39,268 nt of DNA, taken from assembly GCA_017958525.1 (NCBI GenBank), contig JAGDCN010000057.1:1-39268 (forward strand), written 5' to 3'. Source of the DNA: Bacteroidales bacterium. GTDB lineage: Bacteria > Bacteroidota > Bacteroidia > Bacteroidales > P3. A program made the position numbers and the translations under genes. This document shows positions 9,022 through 18,457 of the stretch, one piece after another. Within the stretch, counting starts at the first letter, position 1. Every line of letters begins with the position of its first letter. The notes under the pieces are model-generated. The model worked only from the letters and a program-made list of their open reading frames with translations, did no database searches and was not told where the DNA came from.

Positions 9022-10350
9022 ATGTCCTATTCCGAGACTCTCAACTATCTTTCCAACGCTCTTCCTGCCTACCACCGCATCGGTGCAGCAGCCTACAAGG
9101 CTGACCTATGCAACACAGAAGCAATGATGGAGTATCTTGGCCATCCCGAATGCGGCTTCAAATCCATCCACATTGCAGGTACCAATGGCAAAGGCTCTGT
9201 ATCGCACTTTCTTGCCTCCATTCTGCAAGAAGCAGGTTACAAAGTAGGACTCTACACGTCGCCGCACCTTGTCGATTTTCGCGAACGCATTCGTATCAAT
9301 GGAGAAATGATACCGCAGGAGTATGTTGTCGAATTTGTCGATGCCAACCGCACTTTCTTCGATAAACAACAACTATCATTCTTTGAGATGACCGTCGGAC
9401 TTGCCTTTGATTATTTCCGCAACGAACAGGTCGATATTGCTGTCATCGAGGTTGGAATGGGAGGAAGGCTCGATTCAACCAACGTCATAACTCCGTTGCT
9501 AAGCGTCATCACCAATATTGGATTCGACCATACGCAGTTTCTTGGCGACACCCTCGAAAAAATAGCAGGAGAAAAGGCAGGCATAATCAAGTCGGGCATT
9601 CCTGTCGTCATTGGCCAAACGCAACCAGAGACACAACCTGTCTTTGAATGCGTTGCGGCTGAGCGCAACAGCCCTATCACCTTTGCCGACAAGCATTGGA
9701 ATGTCGATCCCACCTGGCGTTTCGACGGCGAGAGAATGCTATTTCAACTGGAACACGACGGTGAATATATAGATGATTTTACTTCGGGGCTCACAGGACC
9801 TTACCAAATGTGGAACATTGCCACTGTTTGCGAAGCCGTGCAGCAATTGCGCAATGGTGGCATACTTGCAATCGACAACCAGGCTTTCCGTCGTGGATTG
9901 GATCGCGTCATTGACAATACGCATTTGATGGGAAGATGGCAAATCGTTGGTCATCAGCCGTTGACAGTGTGCGAAACGGCACACAACTTCGACGGAATCA
10001 ACGCGATGATACTGGGTCTTTTAGGACTTTCGTTCAAACGGCTGCACATAATATACGGCTGCGTCAACGACAAAGACTACAGCAAGATACTTACCTATCT
10101 CCATTCGCAGCTCAACACTGAGCACATAAAGCAGGAACCCGTATGGTATTTCAGCCAGCCTTCTGTCTTGCGTGGTCTTGCTGTTGACATACTGCAGGAT
10201 GCTGCACATCATTTAGGCATTGTGGGAGAGGCCTATGCCAATGTGAAAGAGGCTGTCCAGAAGGCTCGAAATAACGCCGATCCCGACGACCTTGTTCTCG
10301 TCACTGGCAGCATCTTCCTCATAGCTGACTTGCTTACCCCGGACGCTTAA
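9022..10350 (+). CDS. folC: Folylpolyglutamate/dihydrofolate synthase
   Basis: Adds L-glutamate to folates (and in bifunctional members to dihydropteroate) with ATP, a cytoplasmic Mur-ligase-family reaction. The 442-aa product has the P-loop GTNGKGS at residues 53-59, the downstream TSPHLVDFRERIRING folate/Mg loop, and VIEVGMGGRLDSTNV, VITNIGFDHTQFLGDTLEKIAGEKAGIIK and CETAHNFDGINAM, all family signatures in the usual order. The length is normal for the family. The ATG at 9022 gives a standard N-terminus (MSYSETLNYLSNALPAYHRIG). It lies 16 nt after the barrel gene and probably shares its transcript. A link between folate synthesis and the envelope genes is not obvious and may be only positional. 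Whether it has both synthase activities cannot be decided from sequence alone. Confidence 0.95.
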   Translation: MSYSETLNYLSNALPAYHRIGAAAYKADLCNTEAMMEYLGHPECGFKSIHIAGTNGKGSVSHFLASILQEAGYKVGLYTSPHLVDFRERIRINGEMIPQEYVVEFVDANRTFFDKQQLSFFEMTVGLAFDYFRNEQVDIAVIEVGMGGRLDSTNVITPLLSVITNIGFDHTQFLGDTLEKIAGEKAGIIKSGIPVVIGQTQPETQPVFECVAAERNSPITFADKHWNVDPTWRFDGERMLFQLEHDGEYIDDFTSGLTGPYQMWNIATVCEAVQQLRNGGILAIDNQAFRRGLDRVIDNTHLMGRWQIVGHQPLTVCETAHNFDGINAMILGLLGLSFKRLHIIYGCVNDKDYSKILTYLHSQLNTEHIKQEPVWYFSQPSVLRGLAVDILQDAAHHLGIVGEAYANVKEAVQKARNNADPDDLVLVTGSIFLIADLLTPDA

Positions 10351-10453
10351 CTTTTGATCTAAGCAACAATAAGACAACGATTTTTTTTAGAAATATCTCT
10401 TAAATCAATGCCGATAATTGTTGGCAAAATGGTTTATATCTCTTTATCTTTCA

Positions 10454-10486
10454 TTTTCGCTATGTCGTTTTAATTTAGTATTTTTG
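10454..10486 (+). promoter_or_regulatory. Promoter for topoisomerase IV A gene
   Basis: TATTTTTG at 10479-10486 is a full match to the Bacteroidota -7 element. A T-rich TTTT at 10454-10457 is a poor -33 candidate at 21-nt spacing. The -7 lies inside the longer open frame that begins at 10418, which supports the internal ATG at 10508 as the true start. Confidence 0.5.
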
Positions 10487-10507
10487 CAAAAATTTATAAT
10501 ATCAAAA

Positions 10508-13216
10508 ATGAGTGACGACATAAACAATATACTTGAGGAAGACGAAGGACAAAACACTGACATTCAAAACGAACAACCTGCAAGCGGAATAAAGGCACCT
10601 ATTGATGACGGACACGACGGACGCAACGTTGAGAAAGACGGTGAGACGATTTCGCTAAATGCGATGTTCAAAGACTACTGGATTGACTATGCGTCGGACG
10701 TAATTCTCGACCGCAGTGTGCCCGACATCGACGATGGTCTCAAGCCTGTGCAACGCCGCATCCTGCACGCTATGAAGGAGACTGACGACGGGCGATTCAC
10801 TAAGGTAGCCAATATCGTGGGAAACACAATGCAATATCATCCCCACGGTGACGCCTCAATCAAGGAAGCACTAGTCAACCTGGGGCAAAAAGACATCCTT
10901 ATTGACTGTCAGGGTAACTGGGGCAATATCCTGACAGGCGACGATGCTGCTGCTGGCCGTTACATCGAAGCACGTCTTTCGAAATTCGCCAACGAAGTGG
11001 TCTTCAACAAGAAAACTACCGAATGGAAAACATCTTACGACGGCCGAAAGCAGGAACCCGTTAGCCTGCCGATCAAGTTTCCCCTGCTGCTGGCACAAGG
11101 TACCAAAGGTATTGCCGTCACTCTCACATCAGTGATTCTACCGTACAATTTCTGCGAGTTGCTGGAATCGTCCATCAAAATTCTTCAGAATGTCCCCTTT
11201 GAAATCTATCCAGACTTTCCCACAGGCGGATTGATTGACGTGACGAAATACAATGATGCTGCACAAGGCGGAAGGTTGCGCATACGTGCCAAAATGCACT
11301 ACGACGAAAAGCGCAAAGCCATCGTAATCACCGAACTGCCATATACTGTCACCACAGATGTGTTGATAGACAGCATACTGAAAGCCAACGAAAAAGGGAA
11401 TATCAAAATCAAAAAGGTTGACGACAACACCGCTGCCGAAGTCGAGATTGTCGTCTATCTGCCACAAGGCGTATCACCCGACCAAATGATTGACGCTCTC
11501 TACGCTTTCACCAGCTGTCAAATCAGTTTCTCGCCACAAACCTGTGTGATTGTTGACAACAAGCCTGTCTTTATGACCGCCAGCGACATACTGCGCCACT
11601 CCACCTTCCGCACCAAAGACCTGTTGCGACAAGAGCTTGAAATACAGCTCTCCGAACTCGAAGACAAATGGCACTGGATTTCGCTGGAAAAAATATTCTT
11701 CGAGAAGCGAATATACAAGCAGTTGGAAAAAGATCAGGCATCGTTCGACGACCAAATCACCGCCATCGAACGTGCTTTCGACCCCTACCGCAAACACTTC
11801 AAAAAAGAAATCACACGCGACGACATACTGAAACTGTGCGATAAACCTGTGCGCAAGATCTCCAAATTCGACATCAAGAAGGCTGATGAGGATATCGCCA
11901 ATATAGAGATGAACATCGAGGAGACCAAAAACCATCTGGAGCACCTGACAGAATATGCTATTGCCTATTTCCGCCACATCCTGGAGAAATACGGCAAAGG
12001 TCGCGAACGCAAGACCGAAATACGCAACTTCGAAGACATCAGAGCCGTTGTCGTTGCCGTAGCCAACGAGAAGCTTTATGTGAACCGCACAACAGGTTTT
12101 GCCGGATACGGTTTGAAAAAAGACGAGGGAGCTGAATACGCCTTTGATTGTTCGAAGATGGACGACATCATCGTCTTCCGCAAAGACGGTACAATGATAG
12201 TAACGAAAGTCCAGGAAAAAGTATTCGTTGGCAGTACCGACTGCAAAGAGATTGAATTCATAGGCCTGTTCCGCAAAGGCGATGAACGCACAGTCTATAA
12301 TATGATTTATCGCGACGGAGCATTTGGATTCGTATATGTCAAACGCTTTTCAGTGCTGGGAATCACACGCGACAAAGAATATTTGCTTACCAAGGGTACT
12401 AAGGGTTCCAAAATACTATATTTCACTGCAAATCCCAATGGAGAGGCCGAAACAGTCACAATCCACCACATATCGAAACCAAAACTGAAAAAAACCAGTT
12501 TCGATTTCAATTTTGCCGGATTGGCTATAAAAGGGCGCTCGTCAATGGGCAACATATTGACACGCAACGCTGTACGCAGCATTAATATGAAAGGCGAAGG
12601 CGTTTCGACCCTTGGGGCACGAAAGGTTTGGTTTGACGAAAGCATCAAGCGACTGAATGTCAACGAAGCAGGTATTTATCTCGGCGAATTCAAAGGCAAA
12701 GACAGAATCCTCACCATTATGTCGTCGGGACATTTCCGAACAACTAATTTCGACCTCTCAAACCACTATGATGACGACCTGATTCTGATTCGCAAGCACA
12801 ATCCAAAAACCATCATCAGCGTGGTATATAAGGCCGCCGACAGCGGCAGCTACTACATCAAACGCTTTATCGTTGAGGATTTTGACAAAAAGCTTTCGTT
12901 CCTTGACGAAGAGTCGGGCGACACTATGGTAACATTCTCCATTGATACCTTCCCACGCCTTGAAGTGTTATACGACGAGAACGCCAAAAAGAAAATAGAT
13001 TCGGAAATCGTCGAGATCAGCGAGTTCATTGGAGTCAAAGGCTATAAAGCTAAAGGCAAAAGGCTTACGACATTTGCGGTAAAACAATTCCACTGGCTGG
13101 AGCCACTACCCGAACCCGAAGAGGAAATCGAAGAAGAAAACGAAAACGGAGACTTCGACGATGTTCCCGACGACCGTGAAGGTTTTGCCGAAGGCACACA
13201 AACAACACTGTTTTAA
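10508..13216 (+). CDS. parC: DNA topoisomerase IV / gyrase subunit A
   Basis: Breakage-reunion subunit of a type IIA topoisomerase, acting with a ParE/GyrB ATPase that is not in this window. The 902-aa protein has the winged-helix core (SVPDIDDGLKPVQRRILHAM) and the catalytic tyrosine Y152 in GRYIEARLS, with the preceding arginine. The core is followed by a coiled-coil region and then a C-terminal beta-pinwheel made of repeated blades (for example IIVFRKDGTMIVTKV, FVYVKRFSVLGITRD). No canonical gyrase box (QRRGGKG type) is seen in the pinwheel, so topoisomerase IV is favoured over gyrase. An acidic tail (PEPEEEIEEENENGDFDD) follows. The ATG at 10508 is chosen because upstream in-frame residues look non-coding and the -7 element overlaps them. 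The next gene begins 10 nt after the stop. Confidence 0.88.
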   Translation: MSDDINNILEEDEGQNTDIQNEQPASGIKAPIDDGHDGRNVEKDGETISLNAMFKDYWIDYASDVILDRSVPDIDDGLKPVQRRILHAMKETDDGRFTKVANIVGNTMQYHPHGDASIKEALVNLGQKDILIDCQGNWGNILTGDDAAAGRYIEARLSKFANEVVFNKKTTEWKTSYDGRKQEPVSLPIKFPLLLAQGTKGIAVTLTSVILPYNFCELLESSIKILQNVPFEIYPDFPTGGLIDVTKYNDAAQGGRLRIRAKMHYDEKRKAIVITELPYTVTTDVLIDSILKANEKGNIKIKKVDDNTAAEVEIVVYLPQGVSPDQMIDALYAFTSCQISFSPQTCVIVDNKPVFMTASDILRHSTFRTKDLLRQELEIQLSELEDKWHWISLEKIFFEKRIYKQLEKDQASFDDQITAIERAFDPYRKHFKKEITRDDILKLCDKPVRKISKFDIKKADEDIANIEMNIEETKNHLEHLTEYAIAYFRHILEKYGKGRERKTEIRNFEDIRAVVVAVANEKLYVNRTTGFAGYGLKKDEGAEYAFDCSKMDDIIVFRKDGTMIVTKVQEKVFVGSTDCKEIEFIGLFRKGDERTVYNMIYRDGAFGFVYVKRFSVLGITRDKEYLLTKGTKGSKILYFTANPNGEAETVTIHHISKPKLKKTSFDFNFAGLAIKGRSSMGNILTRNAVRSINMKGEGVSTLGARKVWFDESIKRLNVNEAGIYLGEFKGKDRILTIMSSGHFRTTNFDLSNHYDDDLILIRKHNPKTIISVVYKAADSGSYYIKRFIVEDFDKKLSFLDEESGDTMVTFSIDTFPRLEVLYDENAKKKIDSEIVEISEFIGVKGYKAKGKRLTTFAVKQFHWLEPLPEPEEEIEEENENGDFDDVPDDREGFAEGTQTTLF

Positions 13217-13226
13217 AATATAGAGT

Positions 13227-14447
13227 ATGAAGATATTAGTCATTCTGCCACGATTCCCCTACCCTCTCGAGAAAGGTGACAAACTGAGAGCATATCACCA
13301 AATAAGAGTTCTTTCGGTCAACAACGAGGTTTACCTTTTTGCACTGTCGCACAACCGGGTAGGCAAGGAAGAGATAGAACAATTAAGTAAATACTGTCGC
13401 GAAATACGCATCGAAAAAATCAACAAGCTTTGCGCCGCCTTCCGCGTACTATGCAACTTCTTCAGCATCAAGTCCCTACAAATAGGATATTGGTATAGTA
13501 AGAAGGCGCACAAAATGTACCGTAAATTTGAGAACGAAGTAAATCCAGATGTTGTCTATGCCCAGATGGTTAGGACGATGAAATATGCCAGCCACAGCCG
13601 ACTGCCCAAGGTGCTTGATTTTCAAGATGCATTATCAATGAATCAGGGACGACGGATGATGAATCATAGCGGATTACGTTACTTCTTTATGCACTATGAA
13701 TTCAAAATGTTGCGTTCGGCCGAATTCAACGCCTGCTCTATCTTCGACCGTCTAACGATCATATCGGAGACCGATCGAGAGGCAATCCCGCAACATCGTG
13801 ACACAACTATCGACATTGTACGTAACGGTGTTGATTTTGAATATTTTCATTCATTACAGACAGAAAAAAAATACGACATCGTTTTTTGTGGCAATATGCA
13901 GTACAAGCCCAATATCGACGCCGCCCGATATCTGGTCAATGACATTATGCCCATCGTGTGGCGAAGTCACCCAAAAGCTAAAGTCGTACTGGCCGGCGCA
14001 ACGCCCACATTGGCAGTGCGGCAACTGGCTTCCGACCGCATTACTGTTACCGGCACAGTTGACGACATACGTCCATTCTATGCACAATCTAAAGTCTTTA
14101 TTGCCCCAATGCGCATAGGTTCTGGATTGCAAAATAAACTACTCGAAGCAATGTCAATGCAAATCCCTTGTATCACCACACCACTGGCCAACGACTCGCT
14201 TGGTGCCAACGATGGCGAACAGATTATGATAGGTCGGGATGCAGGACAATTGGCAGCTGCCATTATACGTCTGCTTGACGATCAAGGATTTGCCACATCA
14301 CTAAGCGAGAATGCATTGCACTTTGTACGCCATAATTTCTCGTGGGATGCTGCCGGTGCCGATCTTGAAAAAGTCTTGAAAGAGGCCGTTCGTTCATCAA
14401 ATAATTCGTCAGACATTAATGAAGAAATCGAACTGGAAGACGAATAA
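13227..14447 (+). CDS. GT4 glycosyltransferase, TIGR03087-like
   Basis: A 406-aa GT-B transferase. The N-terminus MKILVILPRFPYPLEKGDKL followed by RAYHQIRVLS resembles the sugar-transferase group described for EpsH/PEP-CTERM-associated loci (TIGR03087). The acceptor half holds DVVYAQMVRTMKYA and KVLDFQDALSMN. The donor half holds DIVRNGVDFEYF, DIVFCGNMQYKPNIDAARYL, KVVLAGATP and FIAPMRIGSGLQNKLLEAMSMQIPCITT, which carry the GT4 donor-binding residues. No exosortase or polysaccharide locus is visible nearby, so the acceptor is unknown. Ten bases separate it from the topoisomerase gene upstream, and its 3' end overlaps the hflX start by 29 nt, so the three genes probably form one transcript. 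Confidence 0.85.
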   Translation: MKILVILPRFPYPLEKGDKLRAYHQIRVLSVNNEVYLFALSHNRVGKEEIEQLSKYCREIRIEKINKLCAAFRVLCNFFSIKSLQIGYWYSKKAHKMYRKFENEVNPDVVYAQMVRTMKYASHSRLPKVLDFQDALSMNQGRRMMNHSGLRYFFMHYEFKMLRSAEFNACSIFDRLTIISETDREAIPQHRDTTIDIVRNGVDFEYFHSLQTEKKYDIVFCGNMQYKPNIDAARYLVNDIMPIVWRSHPKAKVVLAGATPTLAVRQLASDRITVTGTVDDIRPFYAQSKVFIAPMRIGSGLQNKLLEAMSMQIPCITTPLANDSLGANDGEQIMIGRDAGQLAAAIIRLLDDQGFATSLSENALHFVRHNFSWDAAGADLEKVLKEAVRSSNNSSDINEEIELEDE

Positions 14448-15708
14448 AGGCAAATTCAAGGGAGAGACAGGCATTTGGGAATCTGAGAACCAGCGTCGCC
14501 CCTCTCCGCAAGAGCGCAACACCTTCTCAACCGACGTTGTACCTGAACGCGCCATTCTGGTATCGGTATGCGATTCGCGCACCACAATGGAACGCACCGA
14601 GGAATGTTTGAAAGAACTGGCCTTTTTGCTTGAAACAGCAGGTGGAATACCAGTTAAAACTGTGATTCAGAAACTGGATCGGCCGGACAGCCGCACATAC
14701 ATCGGAAGCGGCAAATTAGAAGAGGTGGTGGAATACAAAAACGCCCTTGAAGTAGATTTTATCGTCTTTGACGATGAGTTGTCCCCTGCACAACTGCGGA
14801 ACCTCGAAAAGGCTTTCAACTGCCGTATTTTGGATCGCACCACACTAATCCTTGATATCTTCGCCAAACGTGCACGCACTTCAATCGCGAAAACCCAGGT
14901 AGAACTTGCACAATTGCAATATATGCTACCCCGTCTTACGCGAATGTGGACACACCTAGAACGCCAGCGAGGCGGAATCGGTATGCGCGGACCCGGCGAA
15001 AGCCAGATTGAAACTGACCGACGACTTATTACAGAGAAAATCACCCTACTTAAAGAACGTTTACGCGATATCGACAAACAGAAAATCCAACAACGCAAAA
15101 ACCGTGAAAGTCTTGTACGAGTGGCTCTTGTGGGATACACCAATGTAGGCAAATCAACACTAATGAATCTGCTTTCCAAATCCGATGTCTTTGCCGAAAA
15201 CAAACTCTTCGCCACGCTCGACACTACGGTGCGCAAAGTTGTTGTTGATAACCTGCCGTTTTTGCTGACAGACACTGTCGGCTTCATTCGCAAACTGCCT
15301 CACGGACTTGTAGAGTCGTTCAAATCAACCCTCGACGAAGTGTGCGAAGCCGACCTGCTTATGCACATCGTTGATATCTCTCACCCCGACTATGAGCAGC
15401 AAATTGAGTCGGTCAACAAGACCCTCGACGAAATCGGTGCTTCAGATAAACCAACCATAATGGTTTTCAATAAAATCGATGCTTATAGATATATAGAAAA
15501 AGACCCTGACGACCTGACCCCAATGACGAAAGCAAATTGGACTTTGCAGATGCTGCAAAACAGTTGGCTTTCAAAGTCCAACGGCAAACTAACAGTCTTC
15601 ATCTCCGCTGCCGAACGTCAGAACATTGACACCCTTCGCCAGATTATGTACGATGAAATCCGCCGCATCCACGCAGTAAGGTATCCTTACAATAATTTCT
15701 TATATTAG
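14419..15708 (+). CDS. hflX: Ribosome-associated GTPase HflX
   Basis: HflX binds the 50S subunit and in other bacteria splits stalled or hibernating ribosomes under stress. The 429-aa protein has the N-terminal HflX domain (ERAILVSVCDSRTTMERTEECL, then PDSRTYIGSGKLEEV), a linker with GGIGMRGPGESQIETDRR, and a G domain with G1 GYTNVGKS at residues 239-246, G3 DTVGFI and G4 NKID. The start overlaps the upstream glycosyltransferase by 29 nt. A later ATG at 14587 would cut into the conserved N-terminal domain, so 14419 is kept. The first 35 residues are basic and polar and unlike the conserved part; they may be a lineage-specific extension. A hairpin about 40 nt after the stop may end transcription. 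Confidence 0.95.
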   Translation: MKKSNWKTNKGKFKGETGIWESENQRRPSPQERNTFSTDVVPERAILVSVCDSRTTMERTEECLKELAFLLETAGGIPVKTVIQKLDRPDSRTYIGSGKLEEVVEYKNALEVDFIVFDDELSPAQLRNLEKAFNCRILDRTTLILDIFAKRARTSIAKTQVELAQLQYMLPRLTRMWTHLERQRGGIGMRGPGESQIETDRRLITEKITLLKERLRDIDKQKIQQRKNRESLVRVALVGYTNVGKSTLMNLLSKSDVFAENKLFATLDTTVRKVVVDNLPFLLTDTVGFIRKLPHGLVESFKSTLDEVCEADLLMHIVDISHPDYEQQIESVNKTLDEIGASDKPTIMVFNKIDAYRYIEKDPDDLTPMTKANWTLQMLQNSWLSKSNGKLTVFISAAERQNIDTLRQIMYDEIRRIHAVRYPYNNFLY

Positions 15709-15749
15709 ATTTTCAGTCATTTATTTTGCAATTCGAAATAGCATATCGA

Positions 15750-15794
15750 AAAATGACAGAATGCAACGAGAGATGGCCTATTTTCTGTCGTTTT
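15750..15794 (+). terminator. Possible hairpin after hflX
   Basis: AAAATGACAGAA (15750-15761) can pair with TTCTGTCGTTTT (15783-15794) over 12 positions with one G-T wobble, around a 21-nt loop. A T-rich stretch (GCGTTTTGTA) follows. The large loop and weak T-tract make a terminator role uncertain. Confidence 0.35.
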
Positions 15795-15849
15795 GCGTTT
15801 TGTATAGGGCTGTATAATTAGCCTTGTTTGACATATAATGGTCACAAAG

Positions 15850-15885
15850 AATAAATAAAGGGAACACCAATCAGGTGTTCCCTTT
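15850..15885 (-). terminator. Rho-independent terminator after groL
   Basis: A perfect 12-bp stem, AAAGGGAACACC (15857-15868) and GGTGTTCCCTTT (15874-15885), closes a 5-nt loop. On the minus strand the stem is followed by TATTTATTCTTTG, a T-rich tail suited to ending the groS-groL transcript. The plus-strand tail is less T-rich, although use by hflX from the other side cannot be excluded. Confidence 0.8.
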
Positions 15886-15925
15886 GCTGTTTATGCAGGC
15901 AGAATACCTGCGTATCTTTTTAGGC

Positions 15926-15942
15926 TTAGTACATTCCGCCCA
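15926..15942 (-). repeat. Duplicated copy of the groL stop region
   Basis: TTAGTACATTCCGCCCA here is identical over 17 bases to 15976-15992, which encodes the last residues and stop codon of groL on the minus strand. The offset is 50 bp, not a multiple of three, so it does not extend the protein. Confidence 0.75.
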
Positions 15943-15975
15943 CCTTTGAGCGGGGTTTGCACCAAGCTTTGCGGT

Positions 15976-17625
<1,650 letters not shown>

Positions 17626-17647
17626 TTAAAATGTTGATAAGTTAAAT

Positions 17648-17699
17648 GTTGATATGATACGCGAACAGGACAAACCTATCAACGTATCTACATATCAAC
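17648..17699 (-). repeat. Inverted repeat between groS and groL
   Basis: GTTGATATG plus ATACG (17648-17661) pairs with CGTAT (17683-17687), a 3-nt bulge, then CATATCAAC (17691-17699). That gives 14 paired positions around a 21-nt loop. Another GTTGATA copy lies at 17633. The hairpin would form in the groS-groL mRNA between the two reading frames; no T-tract follows, so it is more likely a processing or stability element than a terminator. Confidence 0.55.
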
Positions 17700-17702
17700 G
17701 TT

Positions 17703-17972
17703 TTAAATAATTGCGTAAATATCGCTCTCTTTCATAATCATATAGGCGGTGCCATCGAGGTTGATCTCGGTACCGCTGTACTTGCCATAGAGAACTTGGT
17801 CACCAACCTTGACGGTCATTTCGTGATCCTTGGTACCTTTGCCGACTGCGACGACTTTGCCGCGTTGCGGTTTTTCCTTGGCTGTGTCGGGTATGATGAT
17901 GCCCGATGCTGTTTTCTGTTCGGCCTCTGCCGGTTCAATCAGAACTCTGTCTGCTAACGGTTTTATTTTCAT
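17703..17972 (-). CDS. groS: Co-chaperonin GroES
   Basis: Heptameric lid of the GroEL chamber. The 89-aa product starts [20 protein letters not shown], followed by the mobile loop [20 protein letters not shown] that contacts GroEL. It continues with [28 protein letters not shown] and ends ESDIYAII, typical of the family. It is slightly shorter than the E. coli protein (97 aa). It is the first gene of the groS-groL pair. The 485-bp region upstream holds a cluster of TTTTGTCA/TGACAAAA motifs that could serve control of this operon or of the divergent HD-domain gene. Confidence 0.98.
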   Translation of the reverse strand: MKIKPLADRVLIEPAEAEQKTASGIIIPDTAKEKPQRGKVVAVGKGTKDHEMTVKVGDQVLYGKYSGTEINLDGTAYMIMKESDIYAII

Positions 17973-18050
17973 ATCTTGTTTTTTTATTGATTAATTATTT
18001 TCAGAAAAAAATGTTCACCGTCATATTATCCAAAAGTGTGCCAAAGTCCA

Positions 18051-18121
18051 TTTTTGTCATAAAAACTGACATTTTGTCAGTCACGGGAATTGACAAAAGA
18101 AAAAGTATGACAAAACGTCAT
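18051..18121. promoter_or_regulatory. Cluster of TGACAAAA/TTTTGTCA motifs with palindrome
   Basis: Within 71 bp: TTTTGTCAT (18052-18060), the palindrome ACTGACA-TTT-TGTCAGT (18065-18081), TTGACAAAA (18090-18098) and ATGACAAAA (18107-18115), the last followed by CGTCAT. The first and last are exact reverse complements. The cluster is about 80 to 150 bp upstream of groS (minus) and over 330 bp from the plus-strand HD gene. The arrangement suggests an operator for a dimeric regulator, most simply of groS-groL. No regulator can be named and no consensus promoter for groS was found. Confidence 0.4.
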
Positions 18122-18382
18122 AACAGAGTTACCAATTAGGGATTCCACACCATTCGTACATATACCGAAAATGGCGAGGAGAATATGTGTGTCAAAAAGC
18201 CGAAAAAGATGGTTTGACGATGTGAGAACAATACTTGGCAAAACAGCAAAAGAGTCGAGAAAAACAGGAGTGCGTAATTGTGCAAATAGGAGAAATACTT
18301 TTTGTCAGTGTGCTGAAATGGTTTTAATCTGAATATGAAAGTTTTTTTTGTGATGACATCAGTACGAATGGAAAAAAAGTGT

Positions 18383-18390
18383 TATTTTTG
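18383..18390 (+). promoter_or_regulatory. -7 element upstream of HD-domain gene
   Basis: TATTTTTG matches TAnnTTTG and lies 67 nt before the ATG at 18458. No TTTG box is seen at the usual 19-nt spacing, so this is a half-supported promoter. Confidence 0.4.
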
Positions 18391-18457
18391 CATTTTTAAC
18401 GAGAGGTGGAAGATGAGGATATATTATTAATAATTAATGAAAACCATAATTTGACGG

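Larger units (their letters stand above)
17973..18457. other. Divergent intergenic region groS / HD gene
   Basis: This 485-bp gap separates groS (minus) from the HD-domain gene (plus). It holds the TGACAAAA motif cluster near groS and a -7-like element near the HD gene. In the remaining part, about 18122-18380, I see no open frame with coding character, no RNA gene signature and no clear hairpin. CIRCE is absent. Confidence 0.6.

Noticed and set aside
10418..10507. Longer N-terminus for the topoisomerase IV A gene
   Set aside because: The -7 promoter element lies within it, so the codons before 10508 would not be transcribed; the ATG at 10508 follows an AT-rich leader.
15826..15840. TTGACA/TATAAT-like strings as a sigma-70 promoter
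   Set aside because: Bacteroidota do not use this consensus, and the two strings overlap without proper spacing.
17973..18457. CIRCE operator before groS
   Set aside because: No TTAGCACTC-N9-GAGTGCTAA-like sequence is present in the region.
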